64,000 nt of DNA from Dasypus novemcinctus (lineage: Eukaryota > Chordata > Mammalia > Cingulata > Dasypodidae), in assembly GCF_030445035.2 (NCBI RefSeq), contig NC_080699.1, positions 248,001 through 312,000 of the forward strand, read 5' to 3'. Shown piece by piece: positions 10,823 through 22,325 of this stretch; position 1 is the first letter of the stretch, and each line of letters starts with the position of its first letter. The translations under genes and the position numbers were made by a program. The notes below the pieces were generated by a model. The model was given only the letters and a program-made list of their open reading frames with translations, made no database searches and was not told the DNA's origin.

Positions 10823-11900
10823 ATGTTCCCCCTCCTCCAATCATCCGCCAGTGTCCCCTTCCAAGCCTCTGACCTCACCCTCTGGCTTTCTGCCTCCCCT
10901 CCCTCTGCTCCCACCTCCTTTTCTCCCCCTCATACTCGTTCCTGCAGAATGCCTCCCTCCACCCCACAAGCCGAGCCACTCTCCGCCCCCCTATTTCCCC
11001 TTAGGGAAGTGGCAGGAGCTGAAGGAATCGTCCAAGTGCATGTTCCTTTCTCACTCTCAGATCTTAGTCAGAGAGAAGAACGATTAGACTCCTTCTCAGA
11101 AAACCCTGCTGCATACATTAAAGAATTCCAACACCTCACGCGCTCCTATGACCTCACATGTCAGGATGTCTATGTCATAATAACTTCCACCACCCCCAAG
11201 GGAAAAGCCGCATTTGGGCTGCAGCCACTGCCTTTGCCCATTCCCTGCACACACAGGACCCTCACCAACACATGCCTGGCACTGAGATTTAGATCACATG
11301 GCACACTTTCTAACCGCATAATAGAAGGCATAAAAAAGGCAGCACTCTAAGCAGTAAATTATGACAAGATCAAATAAATTTCCCAAAAATCAGATGAAAA
11401 TCCCACTGCCTTTATGAAAAGAATAAATTAATCACTCCTCAAACATGCTTATTTAGACCTAGATTCTGAATCTGTACAACTATACTTACATACCCATTTT
11501 ATCACTTAGACATAGCCAAATACCAGGAAAAAACTACAGAAATTAGAGGAGGGCCCTCAAATCCCTCAGAAAGGCCTAATTAAAGCAGCCTTCAAGGTCT
11601 TTAACGATAAAGAGGAGGAAGACAACTTAGAAAAACAAATGAGATCAAGCTGAAGCCGCCCTCCTTGCTGCTGCCCTCGGAATCAATTCCCGAAAACCCC
11701 ATCCCTCTTCTTCCCTGTGGCTGCCACGTGGACCCTGCTTTAAATGTGGGAGGGAAGGAGACTGGGCATGCGCATGCCCTAATTCGCCTTGTCCGGTGTG
11801 CCGACACAAAGGCCATTGGAAGTCAGATTGTCCCGAACACCAGTTTCTGGAGAAATCCCTCCAACACGCCTTACCAGCCTAGAACCTAAATCATCTTCCC
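10823..11900 (+). pseudogene. Class I ERV gag remnant
   Basis: In gammaretrovirus-like Gag order. There is a proline-rich stretch (10850-11010), then a capsid start with Pro-Phe-Ser-Leu-Ser-Asp-Leu and the Ser-Tyr-Asp-Leu-Thr block (11060-11170). At 11729-11850 come two nucleocapsid zinc knuckles. The second keeps C-x2-C-x4-H-x4-C spacing. In the first, the His position is read as Trp. Gag would form the particle core. Frame breaks and internal loss mean this one cannot. Confidence 0.85.
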
Positions 11901-11959
11901 TTCCTGACCTACTCGGAATAACAGCAGAAGACTGACGTGTCTCGGGTTTGGAGAGGCCC

Positions 11960-12240
11960 CGTATCTCCTTCAGTAAGGCCGAACCAAGGGTTATCACCCA
12001 GGTTGGAGGTAAGCCGAGCTCCTTTTTAACTGACACAAGGGCCACGTGTTTGGTCCTTTCAGAACATTCAGGACCTTTAACATCTTCCTCAATCTCAGCT
12101 GTGGGGTTGACGGTATTCCTTCCTCCCCCTTGGTTACACACCCCCTTCCTGCACTATAGAAAATCTCACATCTCACCCGTCGTTAGACTATCATGGCCCT
12201 CCCCACTCTTAGGACGAGATAGTCCATCACACTGCGCTCC
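11960..12240 (+). pseudogene. Class I ERV protease remnant
   Basis: Follows nucleocapsid. The segment at 12028-12060 encodes Leu-Thr-Asp-Thr-Arg-Ala-Thr, the counterpart of the retroviral protease Asp-Thr-Gly-Ala active site. The essential glycine is replaced by arginine. Retroviral protease works as a dimer that cuts Gag and Pol; this copy is dead. Confidence 0.65.
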
Positions 12241-12579
12241 TCCATCTCCTTCTCACTACCCTCCCCCCAAGCTGGCTTCCTTCTCCTTCCGTCCCCAGCC
12301 CCAGCCTTAACTCCTACTGACATGCCTCCTTTCTTACAACAGGAAGTAGAGCCCCAAGTCTGGACACTGATTCTCCCTCAATAGCTTCACACCTCTTCCC
12401 TGTAAGAATAACCCTAAAAGACAGCCTTTCTTTCGTCAGCATTCCCCAATATCCTCTCTCCTTCAGGGTCAAGTGCAGGCTTACACCCCCCACTGACAAA
12501 CTTTGTGCCGCAGGGCTGTTACAGCCCACCAACTCTCCATTCAATACACCTACCCCAGCTGTTCAAAACCTAAAAGCAG

Positions 12580-13045
12580 TGACCATCTAGTACAAGACCT
12601 ATGACCTATCAACCAGGCAACCCGCCCTGTAGTCCCCTTAGTCCCCAACCCCTACAGCCTCCTATCACAGATCCCTCCCCAAACCACACATGACACAGTA
12701 ATAGACCTCAACGATGCCTTTTTCACAATCCCCCTAGAGGAAAACTCTCAAAATATCTTTGCTTTTACATGGACAGACCCAGATAACCCCCTAAACCCTA
12801 CTCAACTCACATGGACCATCTTCCTCAGGGCTACAGAGAGAGCCCCATATATTTGGGCAAGCACTACATCAAGGCTCTACTCTACACCTCCCCTCCAGTG
12901 CTCTTCTCCAGTATGTGGATGGCTTCTACTCTGCAGCCCTTCCTTATCCATTTTTATCTCTAATACTATTACCTTACTCAATTTCCTTGGAGAAAAATGT
13001 TATCGGTTATCTCCCATTAAAGGACAGTTTTTTTATCGATAATCA
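12580..13045 (+). pseudogene. Class I ERV reverse transcriptase remnant
   Basis: 12690-12760 encodes Val-Ile-Asp-Leu-(Asn)-Asp-Ala-Phe-Phe, the RT motif A region. The catalytic motif at 12908-12925 reads Tyr-Val-Asp-Gly in place of Tyr-Val-Asp-Asp. A thumb-like stretch follows to about 13040. The rest of pol (RNase H, most of integrase) is missing before the Env fragment. Confidence 0.8.
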
Positions 13046-13400
13046 ACAAATGGAAATCAATAGCCTAGCCTCAGTGGTCATTCAAAATCCAAGAGCCCTT
13101 GATGTTCTTACTGCTGTGGCCAGAGGCACATGTCTTCTTATTAATAAAACCTGTTGCTTCTACATAAATGAGACTGGACAAGTAGAAGAAAACCAGAAAG
13201 TCCTAAAGGGAAACATTGAAATTATTCAGAGAGCAAGAGATGAAAATTACAGAAGGCAATTCCGGCTCTCCTCTTTCCTCTCATGTTTTTCTTCACCTTT
13301 GAAAGCTATACTAATACCCCTGATAACCCCACTAATAATTATTTTTCTCCTCATATGTGGCCCTTGTCTCGTACAGCTCCTCCCCCGACTCATCCACTGA
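13046..13400 (+). pseudogene. Class I ERV Env transmembrane subunit remnant
   Basis: Open from the RT fragment into a TM-subunit stretch. Visible in order are the heptad/immunosuppressive-like region, a C-x6-C-C motif at about 13129-13158 and a hydrophobic anchor at about 13305-13375. The C-x6-C-C motif is the disulfide-link signature of gammaretroviral Env. No surface subunit or signal peptide precedes it, so RT and TM are joined by an internal deletion. Confidence 0.85.
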
Positions 13401-13605
13401 GTTGTTCAACCAACCACCCAAGAATATGTAAACGGGGCCTTCCAGTTATGAGAACAGCAACAACAACCACCGCGAATGCAAAGTGAGCCCCCCGGGAAGG
13501 AAACCTCTACACCCCCTGAGAGCAGGAAGCACCCTTCACGTGCGAGCCTGGCCGTCCACTCTTAGACCTACTTTACTTTTTATTAATATACTCAAAACCC
13601 GAGTA

Positions 13606-14085
13606 TGGCAGGACTAGGCCCCTTCCCTAGCCCCCGACTCAAATAACAGCCACGACTTGCAGAAGCTGCAGGTTTCCTATTAACCTGCCCCCCTGTGGAA
13701 GTGCCACCAGCATTTAGCAGAAGGAGCCACGTCCCGTGGCATCGAGCAGCCCCTGCCCAGAGCCCACGTGTCCAGATACAGGTCATTTCCTCACTAGAAT
13801 AGACGAAGAAGCCACATGGCCCACCAGCCCCTCCACACCCCTAGAATCCACCGCCCCCAGCCCCCCCCCCCCCACAGGCCCTGGGGTCTTGACCAGGCCC
13901 CAGGCCCCTCCCACTGACTAAGTGTTCCTGCCCACAGATGTTCTGATTAAATTCACAACCGCCTCTGCCGCGGGTGCTGATGTTTCTCCCTTCAGTCCCT
14001 TCCTGCTGGATTTTCTCAGTAAGTCCTCGCCTGTAATCGCTGGTCTCCGCGTCCCGATTGTCTCACTCCGACACCTAACAGGAAT
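13606..14085 (+). mobile_element. Class I ERV 3' LTR
   Basis: Partner of the LTR at 10028, starting TGGCAGGACTAGG (5' copy TGATAGGACTAAG) and continuing past the truncation point. It contains a C-rich run at 13860-13873 and an ATTAAA signal near 13945. The 3' edge is approximate. The internal region between the pair is about 3.2 kb, short of a full gammaretroviral provirus. Confidence 0.75.
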
Positions 14086-14439
14086 GAGGACATGCACTCA
14101 GTCAGCAAACCTCTCCCCTGTGGACGAAGGAGCCTCCTCGTGTGCCACCAGTTACGATGAAAAGATTCCTGGCTCTCCTAGCTCTGACTATTCCCTTCCA
14201 GCGAGAAAAGCTTGCAAGGTTTTACCCCTTGTGGGAGAAACTAATGGGATGCGGCCCCAAACCATGTCTCGTTGGGGCAGGGCTTCTCTAGACCCCTTAG
14301 CTCCGTATCTAGCAGCTGCCCAGGGATTTTCCTGGAAGAACGAAGCTGGAGGGTCCTGCATGAAGTTTCCGCCATGGACAGAAGTCTTTCCCTAAGCTAA
14401 GCTAAAAGTGTGTAAAATTCTCTCTTCTGTTCTAATCTG

Positions 14440-14720
14440 TGCTTGCTTTAACTGTTAGTCTGCTGTGACTAGGAAATCGTAAATCAGATTTGGGATTCGC
14501 CTTTTGCAAATTGGATAACAGTGAAAGCTATTAAAGTTCAAGGCATTGCCAGCTGGGTGCACTTAGCCCAAGTGAAGTCAGCTGCCCAAGGAAGTGTCAG
14601 CTCACCAAAAGCACCTGACGGACGGGCGTGTGCCAGTCATTGGACAGCCTGGAACCCCTCTTCAAGAGACAAAGCCAAGTAGTGTCTGTGTCAAAGCCAG
14701 CAGTGCCCTCTAACTGTAGC
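14440..14720 (+). pseudogene. Class I ERV integrase C-terminal remnant
   Basis: About 14535-14595 encodes an Ala-Ser-Trp-Val-His-Leu-like stretch followed by Gln-Val-Lys. This is the end of gammaretroviral integrase that overlaps the env start. It lies beyond the 3' LTR of the first provirus, so it belongs to another copy. Confidence 0.55.
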
Positions 14721-14823
14721 CCAAACGCCTATTGCGAGGGGGAGGGCAAGTCAAACACCCCTTAAGAAATTTTGTCTGTTTTCGTTTCTTGTAGTTTCTC
14801 GCTATACAATAACTAAAAGGGCA

Positions 14824-15030
14824 ATGCCTCTTCTCATCCCCCTCTTAGCAGTCTTAAACATAACCACCACCATAGAAAACTGGGATTGGCAATTTATACC
14901 AAATCCCGTTATCTATTACAATCTCTCGCTAAAGCTAACTAACAGCACAGAAGAAACTAGCTGTGCCTTTGAAGTCCTAAGACAGCAGACAAACTCTTGC
15001 TATCGGAGTACTGCAAAATCAGAGCCCTAA
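14824..15030 (+). pseudogene. Class I ERV Env surface subunit N-terminal remnant
   Basis: A 68-codon open stretch starting at the ATG at 14824, in the expected place after integrase. It has a hydrophobic signal-like segment of about 15 residues, then a Trp-Asp-Trp, and several N-glycosylation-type Asn-x-Ser/Thr sites. It ends at a stop. Binding-domain sequence beyond this is absent. Confidence 0.6.
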
Positions 15031-15079
15031 ACATGCCAACAGCAGCACAGGTGTGTGTGAGGGGGGACAACGACATGCC

Positions 15080-15300
15080 CATTTCTCAAGAAAAATGCTG
15101 TTTCTATATAAATGGCTCTGGAGTAGTCCTAGACAGCATTCAAACCTGCGAGATGAAGCCCACCAACTCCAGGGGGTACAACCTCTGAGGGCGCATGGAC
15201 TTTCTCCCGCTAGTGGTCCAGGATGTCACAGCTGACCCCCGTTGGGGGCCCACTTACCACCATCTTCTTTATCATTTTAGTGGGGCCATGTACCTTCAAA
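15080..15300 (+). pseudogene. Second Env transmembrane subunit remnant
   Basis: The Cys-Cys-Phe-Tyr-Ile-Asn motif at about 15095-15112 repeats that of the TM at 13046. A hydrophobic anchor stretch is at about 15245-15300. It follows the SU start after only a short gap, so most of SU and part of TM are lost. Confidence 0.65.
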
Positions 15301-15335
15301 ATTCTAAGTTTATTTCTTTGAGAATCAACACCTTC

Positions 15336-15825
15336 TGAGCAGTTTGATATTATTGATGAGTTCCAAAAAGAAATATTGGATTATGTTTGTAAACTGATCT
15401 TTTCCTCTGGGCATATTAGATTATATTTGATTCACAGGTTTACTTGATTAAGTAATTATGTAAACCTCTTATGCCAGTAGGGTGTCCCCACAGGGTGGGG
15501 ACTCACAGGTAAAAGGCATGGCAAAGGACAGAGTTAAGGCTTTTAATGTTGGAGTTTTGATGCTGGAGTTTGATGCTGAAGCTAGCCTACAGCTGACCTT
15601 GTGGAAGAAACAGAGGAGCTGAGCCCAGAGGAACCCAGGAAGCCTGAACCCTGGCAGATGCCAGCAGCCATCTTGCTCCAACATGTGAAAATAGACTTTG
15701 GTGACAGAAGTAACTTTTGCTTTATGGCCTGATATCAGCAAGCTCCTACCCCAGATAAATACCCTTTATAAAAACCAACCAATTTCTAGTATTTTGCATC
15801 AGCACCCCTTTGGCTGACTAATACA
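15336..15825 (+). mobile_element. Solo LTR, ERVL-like xenarthran family
   Basis: 490 bp, TGAGCAG...TACA, with exact 5-bp target duplication CCTTC at 15331-15335 and 15826-15830. Close to the element at 53121, which is in reverse. It ends in GGCTGACTAATACA, the same ending as MLT2-type ERVL LTRs. It sits in the ERV env remnant. Confidence 0.9.
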
Positions 15826-15830
15826 CCTTC

Positions 15831-16350
15831 CAAAACAAGATATTAGTCACACAGGGATTTCAGCCTGTTCCAACCACAGTGTTGGGCCTGTCTTCCCTCC
15901 ACCTCAATAGAATAGCCAGAGAGGTTTACACCCTGTCAGGTGGAGATTACTGCCCTAACAGCAGGAAGTATCTACAGAAGAAAGACCATTGCCCCTAAGC
16001 ACCCCCTGAAGGATAAGTGGGTGAATTCTCTGAGGGGGGAGGTTGAGGCAGGTTAGTGCAGGGTAATGGAGGAGAAGATGACCCACAACATGGCTGACAG
16101 ACAACATGGCGAGCAGACCACATGGCTGCAAGACCTCACCAGGACCTTGAGTTTAAACTTGAGGTCCCAGTTTCTCTTTCGGGCACCTCCCCTTGGCCCC
16201 AGATATTCCAAAAAGGCCTCACCATTGGCCCCTACCATAGGTGGGGTAACCAGTAACCACTGGGGCCCTTCCCCCTACCATTAGCAAGGGGGTGGAATAA
16301 TGGACAGTTTAAAAGGTGATCACACGAGACAGCACGCTTTCTGCCTAGAG
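15831..16350 (+). mobile_element. ERV tail and probable LTR fragment
   Basis: Follows the Env-TM remnant. A purine-rich run ('gaggggggaggttgagg', about 16032-16048) may be the polypurine tract, and the next 300 bases would be a U3 LTR. This does not match the LTRs at 10028 and 13606, so the second ERV would be a different family. It breaks off at L1 sequence at about 16357. Confidence 0.4.
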
Positions 16351-16356
16351 GGGCAG

Positions 16357-16462
16357 AGTACTCAATGGGAGAGAATATCTGGAAACTACATATCCAATAA
16401 GGATCTAATATCCAGCATAGATAGAGATCCTAGGACTCAACAATAAAAAAACAAACATCCTA
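16357..16462 (+). mobile_element. L1 ORF2 fragment, backbone continuation
   Basis: Resembles ORF2 C-terminal coding sequence. It runs on at 16808 after an inserted L1 tail. Confidence 0.7.
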
Positions 16463-16807
16463 AATGGTATTGCAGGGTCAGATGCTGGACTTTATATATC
16501 CCCCATAACCCACTGAATGTACTGGGGGAGAGTGTGAACTACAGGGTAAACCATTATCTATGTGGTGCAGCAGTGCCCCAAAATGTTTTCACGGAGTGCA
16601 GTGAGTGTGCCACATGATGGGCAAGGTTGTTGGTGTGGGAGGAGTGGGGTTGGGGGTTGGGGGGTATATGGGAACCTCTTATATTTTTTAATGTAACATT
16701 TTTTATGTGATGTATGTATCTTCCAAAAAATATAATTTACCAAAATGATGTGGTGGGGGGGGTGGGGAGTGTGTTATATGAGGGAAAATAAATAAATAAG
16801 GGAGGGA
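16463..16807 (+). mobile_element. L1 3' UTR tail inserted into an L1
   Basis: Matches the terminal 3' UTR of the long-tailed L1 subfamily, with G-rich block at 16640-16670. The flanking L1 ORF2 is continuous across it. Possible short duplication ACAAAC at both edges. Confidence 0.7.
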
Positions 16808-17461
16808 GAGACAAACCAATTTAAAACATAGGCAAAGGACTTGAATGGACATTTTTCCAAAGAGGAAGTACAAATGGCTAAAATGCACATGAAAAGATGT
16901 TCAACATCACCAGCTATTAGGTAAGGTCAAATCAAAAAACCACAATGAGATTTCACTTCACCCCTACTAAACTGGCCACTATCTGAAGAACAGAAAACTA
17001 AAAATGTTGGAGAGGATGTGGAGAAATAGGCACACTCATTCCCTGCTGGGGGTATGTAGAATGGTGAAGCAGCTGTGGAAGACAGTGTGGCAGTTCCTCA
17101 GGAAGCAAAATATAGAATTGCCATTTGATCTAGCAATCCCCCTACTAAGTGTATACTCAGAAGAACTGAAAGCAGAACCCAAACAGATATATATGCACAC
17201 CAATGTTCATAGTGGTATTGTTTACAGTTACCAAAAGATGGATGCAACCCAAATGTCCATTAACAGACGAATGGATAAACAAAATGTGGTGTATACATAC
17301 AAGGGAATATTATCCAGCTGTGAGAAGTAAAGAAGTAGAGATATATGCAACAACATGGATGAGCCTCGAGGACCTTACATTGAATGAAATAACCCAGACA
17401 CAAAAAGACAAATATTGTATAATCTCACTAATATAAACTAATTATAATAAGCAAACTCATG
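16808..17461 (+). pseudogene. L1 ORF2 C-terminal remnant
   Basis: Encodes the cysteine-containing ORF2 end (the 'His-Ser-Leu-Leu' block and the Asn-Pro-Lys-Cys-Pro motif at about 17250) and stops near 17325, followed by a short 3' tail. ORF2p is the L1 endonuclease and reverse transcriptase. Only its last third is here and the frame shifts. Confidence 0.8.
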
Positions 17462-17540
17462 GGAACAGATGTTCTAGTGGTTGAGTGCCTGCCTCCCACA
17501 TGGTTCAGTTCCTAGCGTCTCCTGAAATGAACAAATAAAA
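17462..17540 (+). mobile_element. Short tRNA-like SINE fragment in L1 tail
   Basis: A degenerate tRNA-type head with a B-box-like GTTCAGTTCC at 17504, ending in A-rich sequence. It begins at the same L1 position as the SINE at 25583. Confidence 0.6.
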
Positions 17541-17617
17541 CATAAACTCCTCAAATTGTCCAATGCTCAAAACAGAGAGAGAATACTGAAAGCAGCAAGA
17601 GAAAATAGATCCATTAT

Positions 17618-17821
17618 ATGCAAGGGAAGCGTGATAAGATTAAGTGTGATTTCTTATCTGAAACCATGGAGACAAGAAGTCAGTGGTATGACATAGTTAA
17701 GGTGCTAAAAGAGAAAATTTCCAGCCAAGAATTCTCTGTCAAGCAAAACTTGGCATTCAAAAATGAAAGAGAGTTCAAAATACTCACAGATAAACAGAAA
17801 TTAAGAGAGTTTGTCAATTAG
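17618..17821 (+). pseudogene. L1 ORF1 C-terminal remnant
   Basis: A 67-codon open stretch ending at a stop at about 17819. Its final codons, including Gln-Lys-Leu-Arg-Glu-Phe-Val, match the C-terminal domain of L1 ORF1p. It is followed by the usual ORF1-ORF2 spacer. Confidence 0.75.
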
Positions 17822-17934
17822 AAACCTGCCCTTCAAGAAATACTAGAGGGAGTTCTACAGATTGACAGGGAAAAAAACAGGAGAAAAAGAGTTGGAGAAA
17901 AGTGTAAGAACAACTAAAAAGATACAGAAATAAA

Positions 17935-20900
17935 AACAACATATGGCATACATAAATTTAAAGAAAATATGGCTAATGTAAGTAATTCCTTGACAGTAAT
18001 AACATTGAATGTTAATGGATTAAACTCTCCAGTCAAGAGACAAAGATGGCAGACTGGATAAGGAAATATGACCCATCTATATGTTGTCTACAAGAAACTC
18101 ACCTTAGAACCAGAGATGCAAGGAGGTTGAAAGTGAATATTTGAAAAACAATTTTACATGCAAACAATAATCAAAAAAGGGCAGAAGTAGCTATACTAAT
18201 ATCAAACAAAATTGATTTTTAATGCAAAACTATTGTAAGAGACAAAAAAGACACTATATGTTAATAAAAGGGATAATCTAGCAAGAAGAACAATCATAAA
18301 CATTTATGCACCTAACCAGAGTGCCTCAAAGTGCATGAAGCAGAGAAGTGAATGGGGCTCAAGTGATAGGGCTTCTGCCTACCATTGGGAGGACCTGGGT
18401 TTGATCCCTGGGGCCTCCTGGTGAAAAAGAAGAAGAGAAAGCATGCCTGCATGGTGAGCCAGTGCCCGTATGGTAAGCCAGTGTCTGTGCAGCAAGCCAG
18501 TGCCCATGCCACAAGCCAAGTGCCCATGTGGTGAACCAGTGCCTGTGCAAGTGAGTCATGCAGCAAGATGATGATGCAACAAAAGAGAGACAAAGGGGAG
18601 GGTCAAGGTGAAGCATAGCAGAAACCAGGAACTGAGGAGGTGTAGCTAACAGGAAACCTCTTTCCACATCAGAGGTCGCCAGGATCAAATCCCAGTGAAT
18701 CCTAGAAGAGAAAAAATGAGAAAAGAAGACCAAAAAAAAAAAAAAAAAGAGAGAGAGAGAGAAATAAATACAGATGATCACACAGCAAATGGACACAACA
18801 GCAAAAAACAGCCGGGTGGGGAGAGGGGAAGGGGAGAGAAAGAGGGAGTAAATAAATAAATAAATAAATAAGTCTTTAAAAAATACATGAGGCAAACACT
18901 GAAAAAACTAAGTGGAGAAATAGATGCCTCTACAGTTGTAGTGGGGGACTTTAGTACACCATTATCACCATTAGATAGAACATCTCGACAGAATCAATAA
19001 AGAAATAAAGACCTTGAGTAATACATTAGAGGATCAGACATAATAGATATACACAGAACATTACACCCAAATACAGTAGGATATACATTCTTCTCGAGTG
19101 CACATAGATCATTCCTCAGGGTAGACCACATCATAGTCCACAGAACAACTCTCAATGAATTAAAAAAGATTGAAATTATACAAAATAATTTCTCTGACCA
19201 CAATGGAATAAAGTTGGAAATCAGTAAGGGGCAGAGAAGCAGATTAGGCACAAAGATATGGAAGTTAAACAACAGACTCTTAGACAAACAGTGGGCCAAG
19301 AAGGAAATCGCAAAAGAAATCAATAACTACCTTGAAACGAATGAAAATGACAACACAATATATCAAAGCCTATGGAATGTAGCAAAAGCTGTCCTGAGAG
19401 GGAAATTCATAGCTATAAATGCGTATATTAAAAAAGAAGAAAGAGCTAAAATAAAACACCTAACTGCACACCTGGAGGAATTAGAAAAAGAACAACAAAC
19501 TAACTCCAAAATAAGTACAAAGAAGGAAATAACAAAGATTAGAGCAGAGCTAAATGAAATTGAAAATAAGGAAGCATTAGAAAAAAAAAACAGAACAAAA
19601 AGCTGGTTTTTTTAGATCAATAGAATGGACAAACCCTTAGCTAGACTAACAAAGAAATAGAGAAGATGCAAATACATAAAAGAAGAAATGAGGAAGGGGA
19701 TATTGCCACTGATTCCACAGAAATAAAGAGTATCATAAGAGGATACTTTGAAAAATTGTATGCCAATAGGATGGATAATTTAGAGGAAATAAACAAATTC
19801 TTAGAAACACACAAGCAGCCTACATTGATGAAATAAGAAATTGATTAACTCAACAGACAAATCATAAGGAATGAGATAGAATTAGTCATCAAAAACCTCC
19901 CAACTAAGAAGAGCCCAGGACCAGATTGCTTCACAGGTGAATTCTACCAAACATTCCAGAAAGAACAAATATCAGTCCTGCTTAAATGTTCCCCAAAATT
20001 AATAGTGAACACTGCCTAACTCATTCTATGATGCCAACATCACCTTAATACCAAAGCCAAACAAAGAAACCACAGGAAAGGAAAACTATAGACCAATTTC
20101 TCTAATAAACATAGATGCTAAAATCCTCAAAACAATACTTGCTAATCATATACAACAGCACATCAAATGGATTATACATGATGACCAAGATCGTTTCATC
20201 CCTGGTATGCAAGGATGGTTCAACATAAGAAAATCCATCAATGTAAAACACCACCAAAAACAGATTGAAAGGGGAAAAAAATCAAATGATTATCTCCACA
20301 GATGCAGAAAAAGCATTTGACAAACTACAGCACCCTTTCTGGATAAAAACACTTCAAAAGATATAACAGAAGGAAACTTCCTCAATATGATAAAGGTTAT
20401 ATATGAAAAACCCACAGCTAACATCATATTCAATGGTGAAATCCTAAAAGCTTTCCCTCTAAGATCTGGAACAAGACAAGGATGCCCATTTTCACTGCTC
20501 TTATTTAACACTGGGTTAGAAATACTTGTTCAAGAACCTAAGCAATAAAAAGATATAAAAAGCATCCAAAATGGAAAGGAAGGTGTAAAAATTTCACTAT
20601 TTGTAGTTGACATGATCCCATACCTCAAAAGCCCTGAGAAATCTACAACAAAGCTTCCAGAGTTTTGTGGCACAAGTGATAGGGTTGAGCTCAGTAAAGT
20701 GGCAGGTTATAAGGTCAATATGCAAAAAACAGTAGCATTTTTGTACACTAATAATAAGCAAACTGAAGAAGAAATCAAGAAAAATATTCCACTTCTAATA
20801 GCACCTAAAAGAATCAAATACCTAGGAATAAATTTAATTAAAGATATAAATGATTTGTACACAGAGAACTACACAACACTGTTAAAGGAAATCAAAGAAG

Positions 20901-22325
20901 ACCTAAATAAATGGAGGAATATTCCCTGTTCATGGATAGGTAAACTAAAGATCACTAAAATGTCTATCCTACTCAAAATGATTTAAAAATTTAAAATAAT
21001 CCCAATAAAAATTACCACAGCAGTTTTTACTGAATTGGAAAAGCTAACTATGACATATATTTGGAAAGCAAGGGGCCCTGAATAGCCAATGACATATTGA
21101 AAAAGAAAATTAAAATGTGAGGAATCATAATACCCGAATTTAAAACATACTACAAAGCTACTGTGGTCAAACTTGCATGATGTGGGCACAGGGATAGACA
21201 TACCGACCAATGGAACTGAGAGTTCTGATATAGATCCCTACATATACAGTCAACAGTTATTGGACAAGGCCACCAAGCTCACTCAACTGGGAGAGAATGG
21301 CCTCTTCAACAAATGGTTCTTGGAAACTGACTATCCATATTGAAAATAATGAGAGAGGATCGCCACCTCACACCTTACACAAAAATTAAACCAAGATCTA
21401 TCAAAGATCTAAATATAAGAGCCAAGACCTTAAAGATCTTGGAAGGTAATGTAGGGAACTATCCACAGGATTTTGTATTAGGAAATGATTTCGTGCTTTT
21501 ACACCAAAAGCAATGAGAAATGAAAGAAAAAATAGATAAATGGGACCTCCTTAAAATTCAAAACTTTTTCACCTCAAAGGAGTTTGCCAAGAAAGTGAAA
21601 AGGCAACCTACTCAATGGGAGAAAATATTTGGTAACCATATATCTGATAGGGGCCTAATATCCAGTATATATAAAGAAATCCTACACCTCAAAAATTAAA
21701 AGACAACCCATTTTAAAAATGGGCAAGTGATTTGAATAGACACTTCTCTGAAGAAGAATTGCAAATGGCTAAAAAGCACAGGAAAAGATGCTCAACATCA
21801 CTAGCTATTAGGGAAATGCAAATCGAAACTACAATGAGATATCACATTACACCCATTAGACTGGCAGCTATGAAAAAACAGAGGACTACAAGTGTAGGAG
21901 AGGATGTAGAGGAATGGGAACACTTATCCACTACTGGTGAGAATGTAGAATGGTGCAGCCATTGTGGAGGACAGTTTGGAGGTTCCTCAGGAAGCTAAGT
22001 AGAGAACTCCCACATGATGCAACAATTCCACTGCTGGGTATATACCCAGAAGAATTGAAAGCAGGGACACGAACAGATATAGCACACCACTATTCATAGC
22101 AGCATTATTCACAATTGCCAAAAGCTGGAAACAACCCAAATGTCCATCAACAGTTTAATGGATAAGAAAACTCTGGTATATACATACAATGAAATATTAC
22201 TCAGCAGTAAGAAGGAATGCAGTATTAACACATGGGATAACATGGAGGAATCTTGAAGACCTTAAGTTGAGTGAAGCAAGCCAGGCACTGAAGGACAAAT
22301 ATTACATGACCTCACTGATATGAAT
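17935..22325 (+). pseudogene. L1 ORF2 remnant
   Basis: Apurinic-type endonuclease domain, then the RT domain (motif A near 20305, Asp-Ala-Glu-Lys-Ala-Phe-Asp-like). The open pieces include 19214-19615 and 20612-20986. The RT catalytic box near 20600 reads Phe-Val-Val-Asp-Met where active L1s have Phe-Ala-Asp-Asp. The C-terminal domain ends at about 22325. It is broken by stops and by a SINE. Confidence 0.85.
18343..18879 (+). mobile_element. DAS-SINE
   Basis: About 537 bp with an AATA-repeat tail (18849-18871). A duplicated 15-bp target is at 18328-18342 and 18880-18894 (three mismatches). Contains an (AG)n run and A-run at 18731-18765. Inserted in L1 ORF2. Confidence 0.9.
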
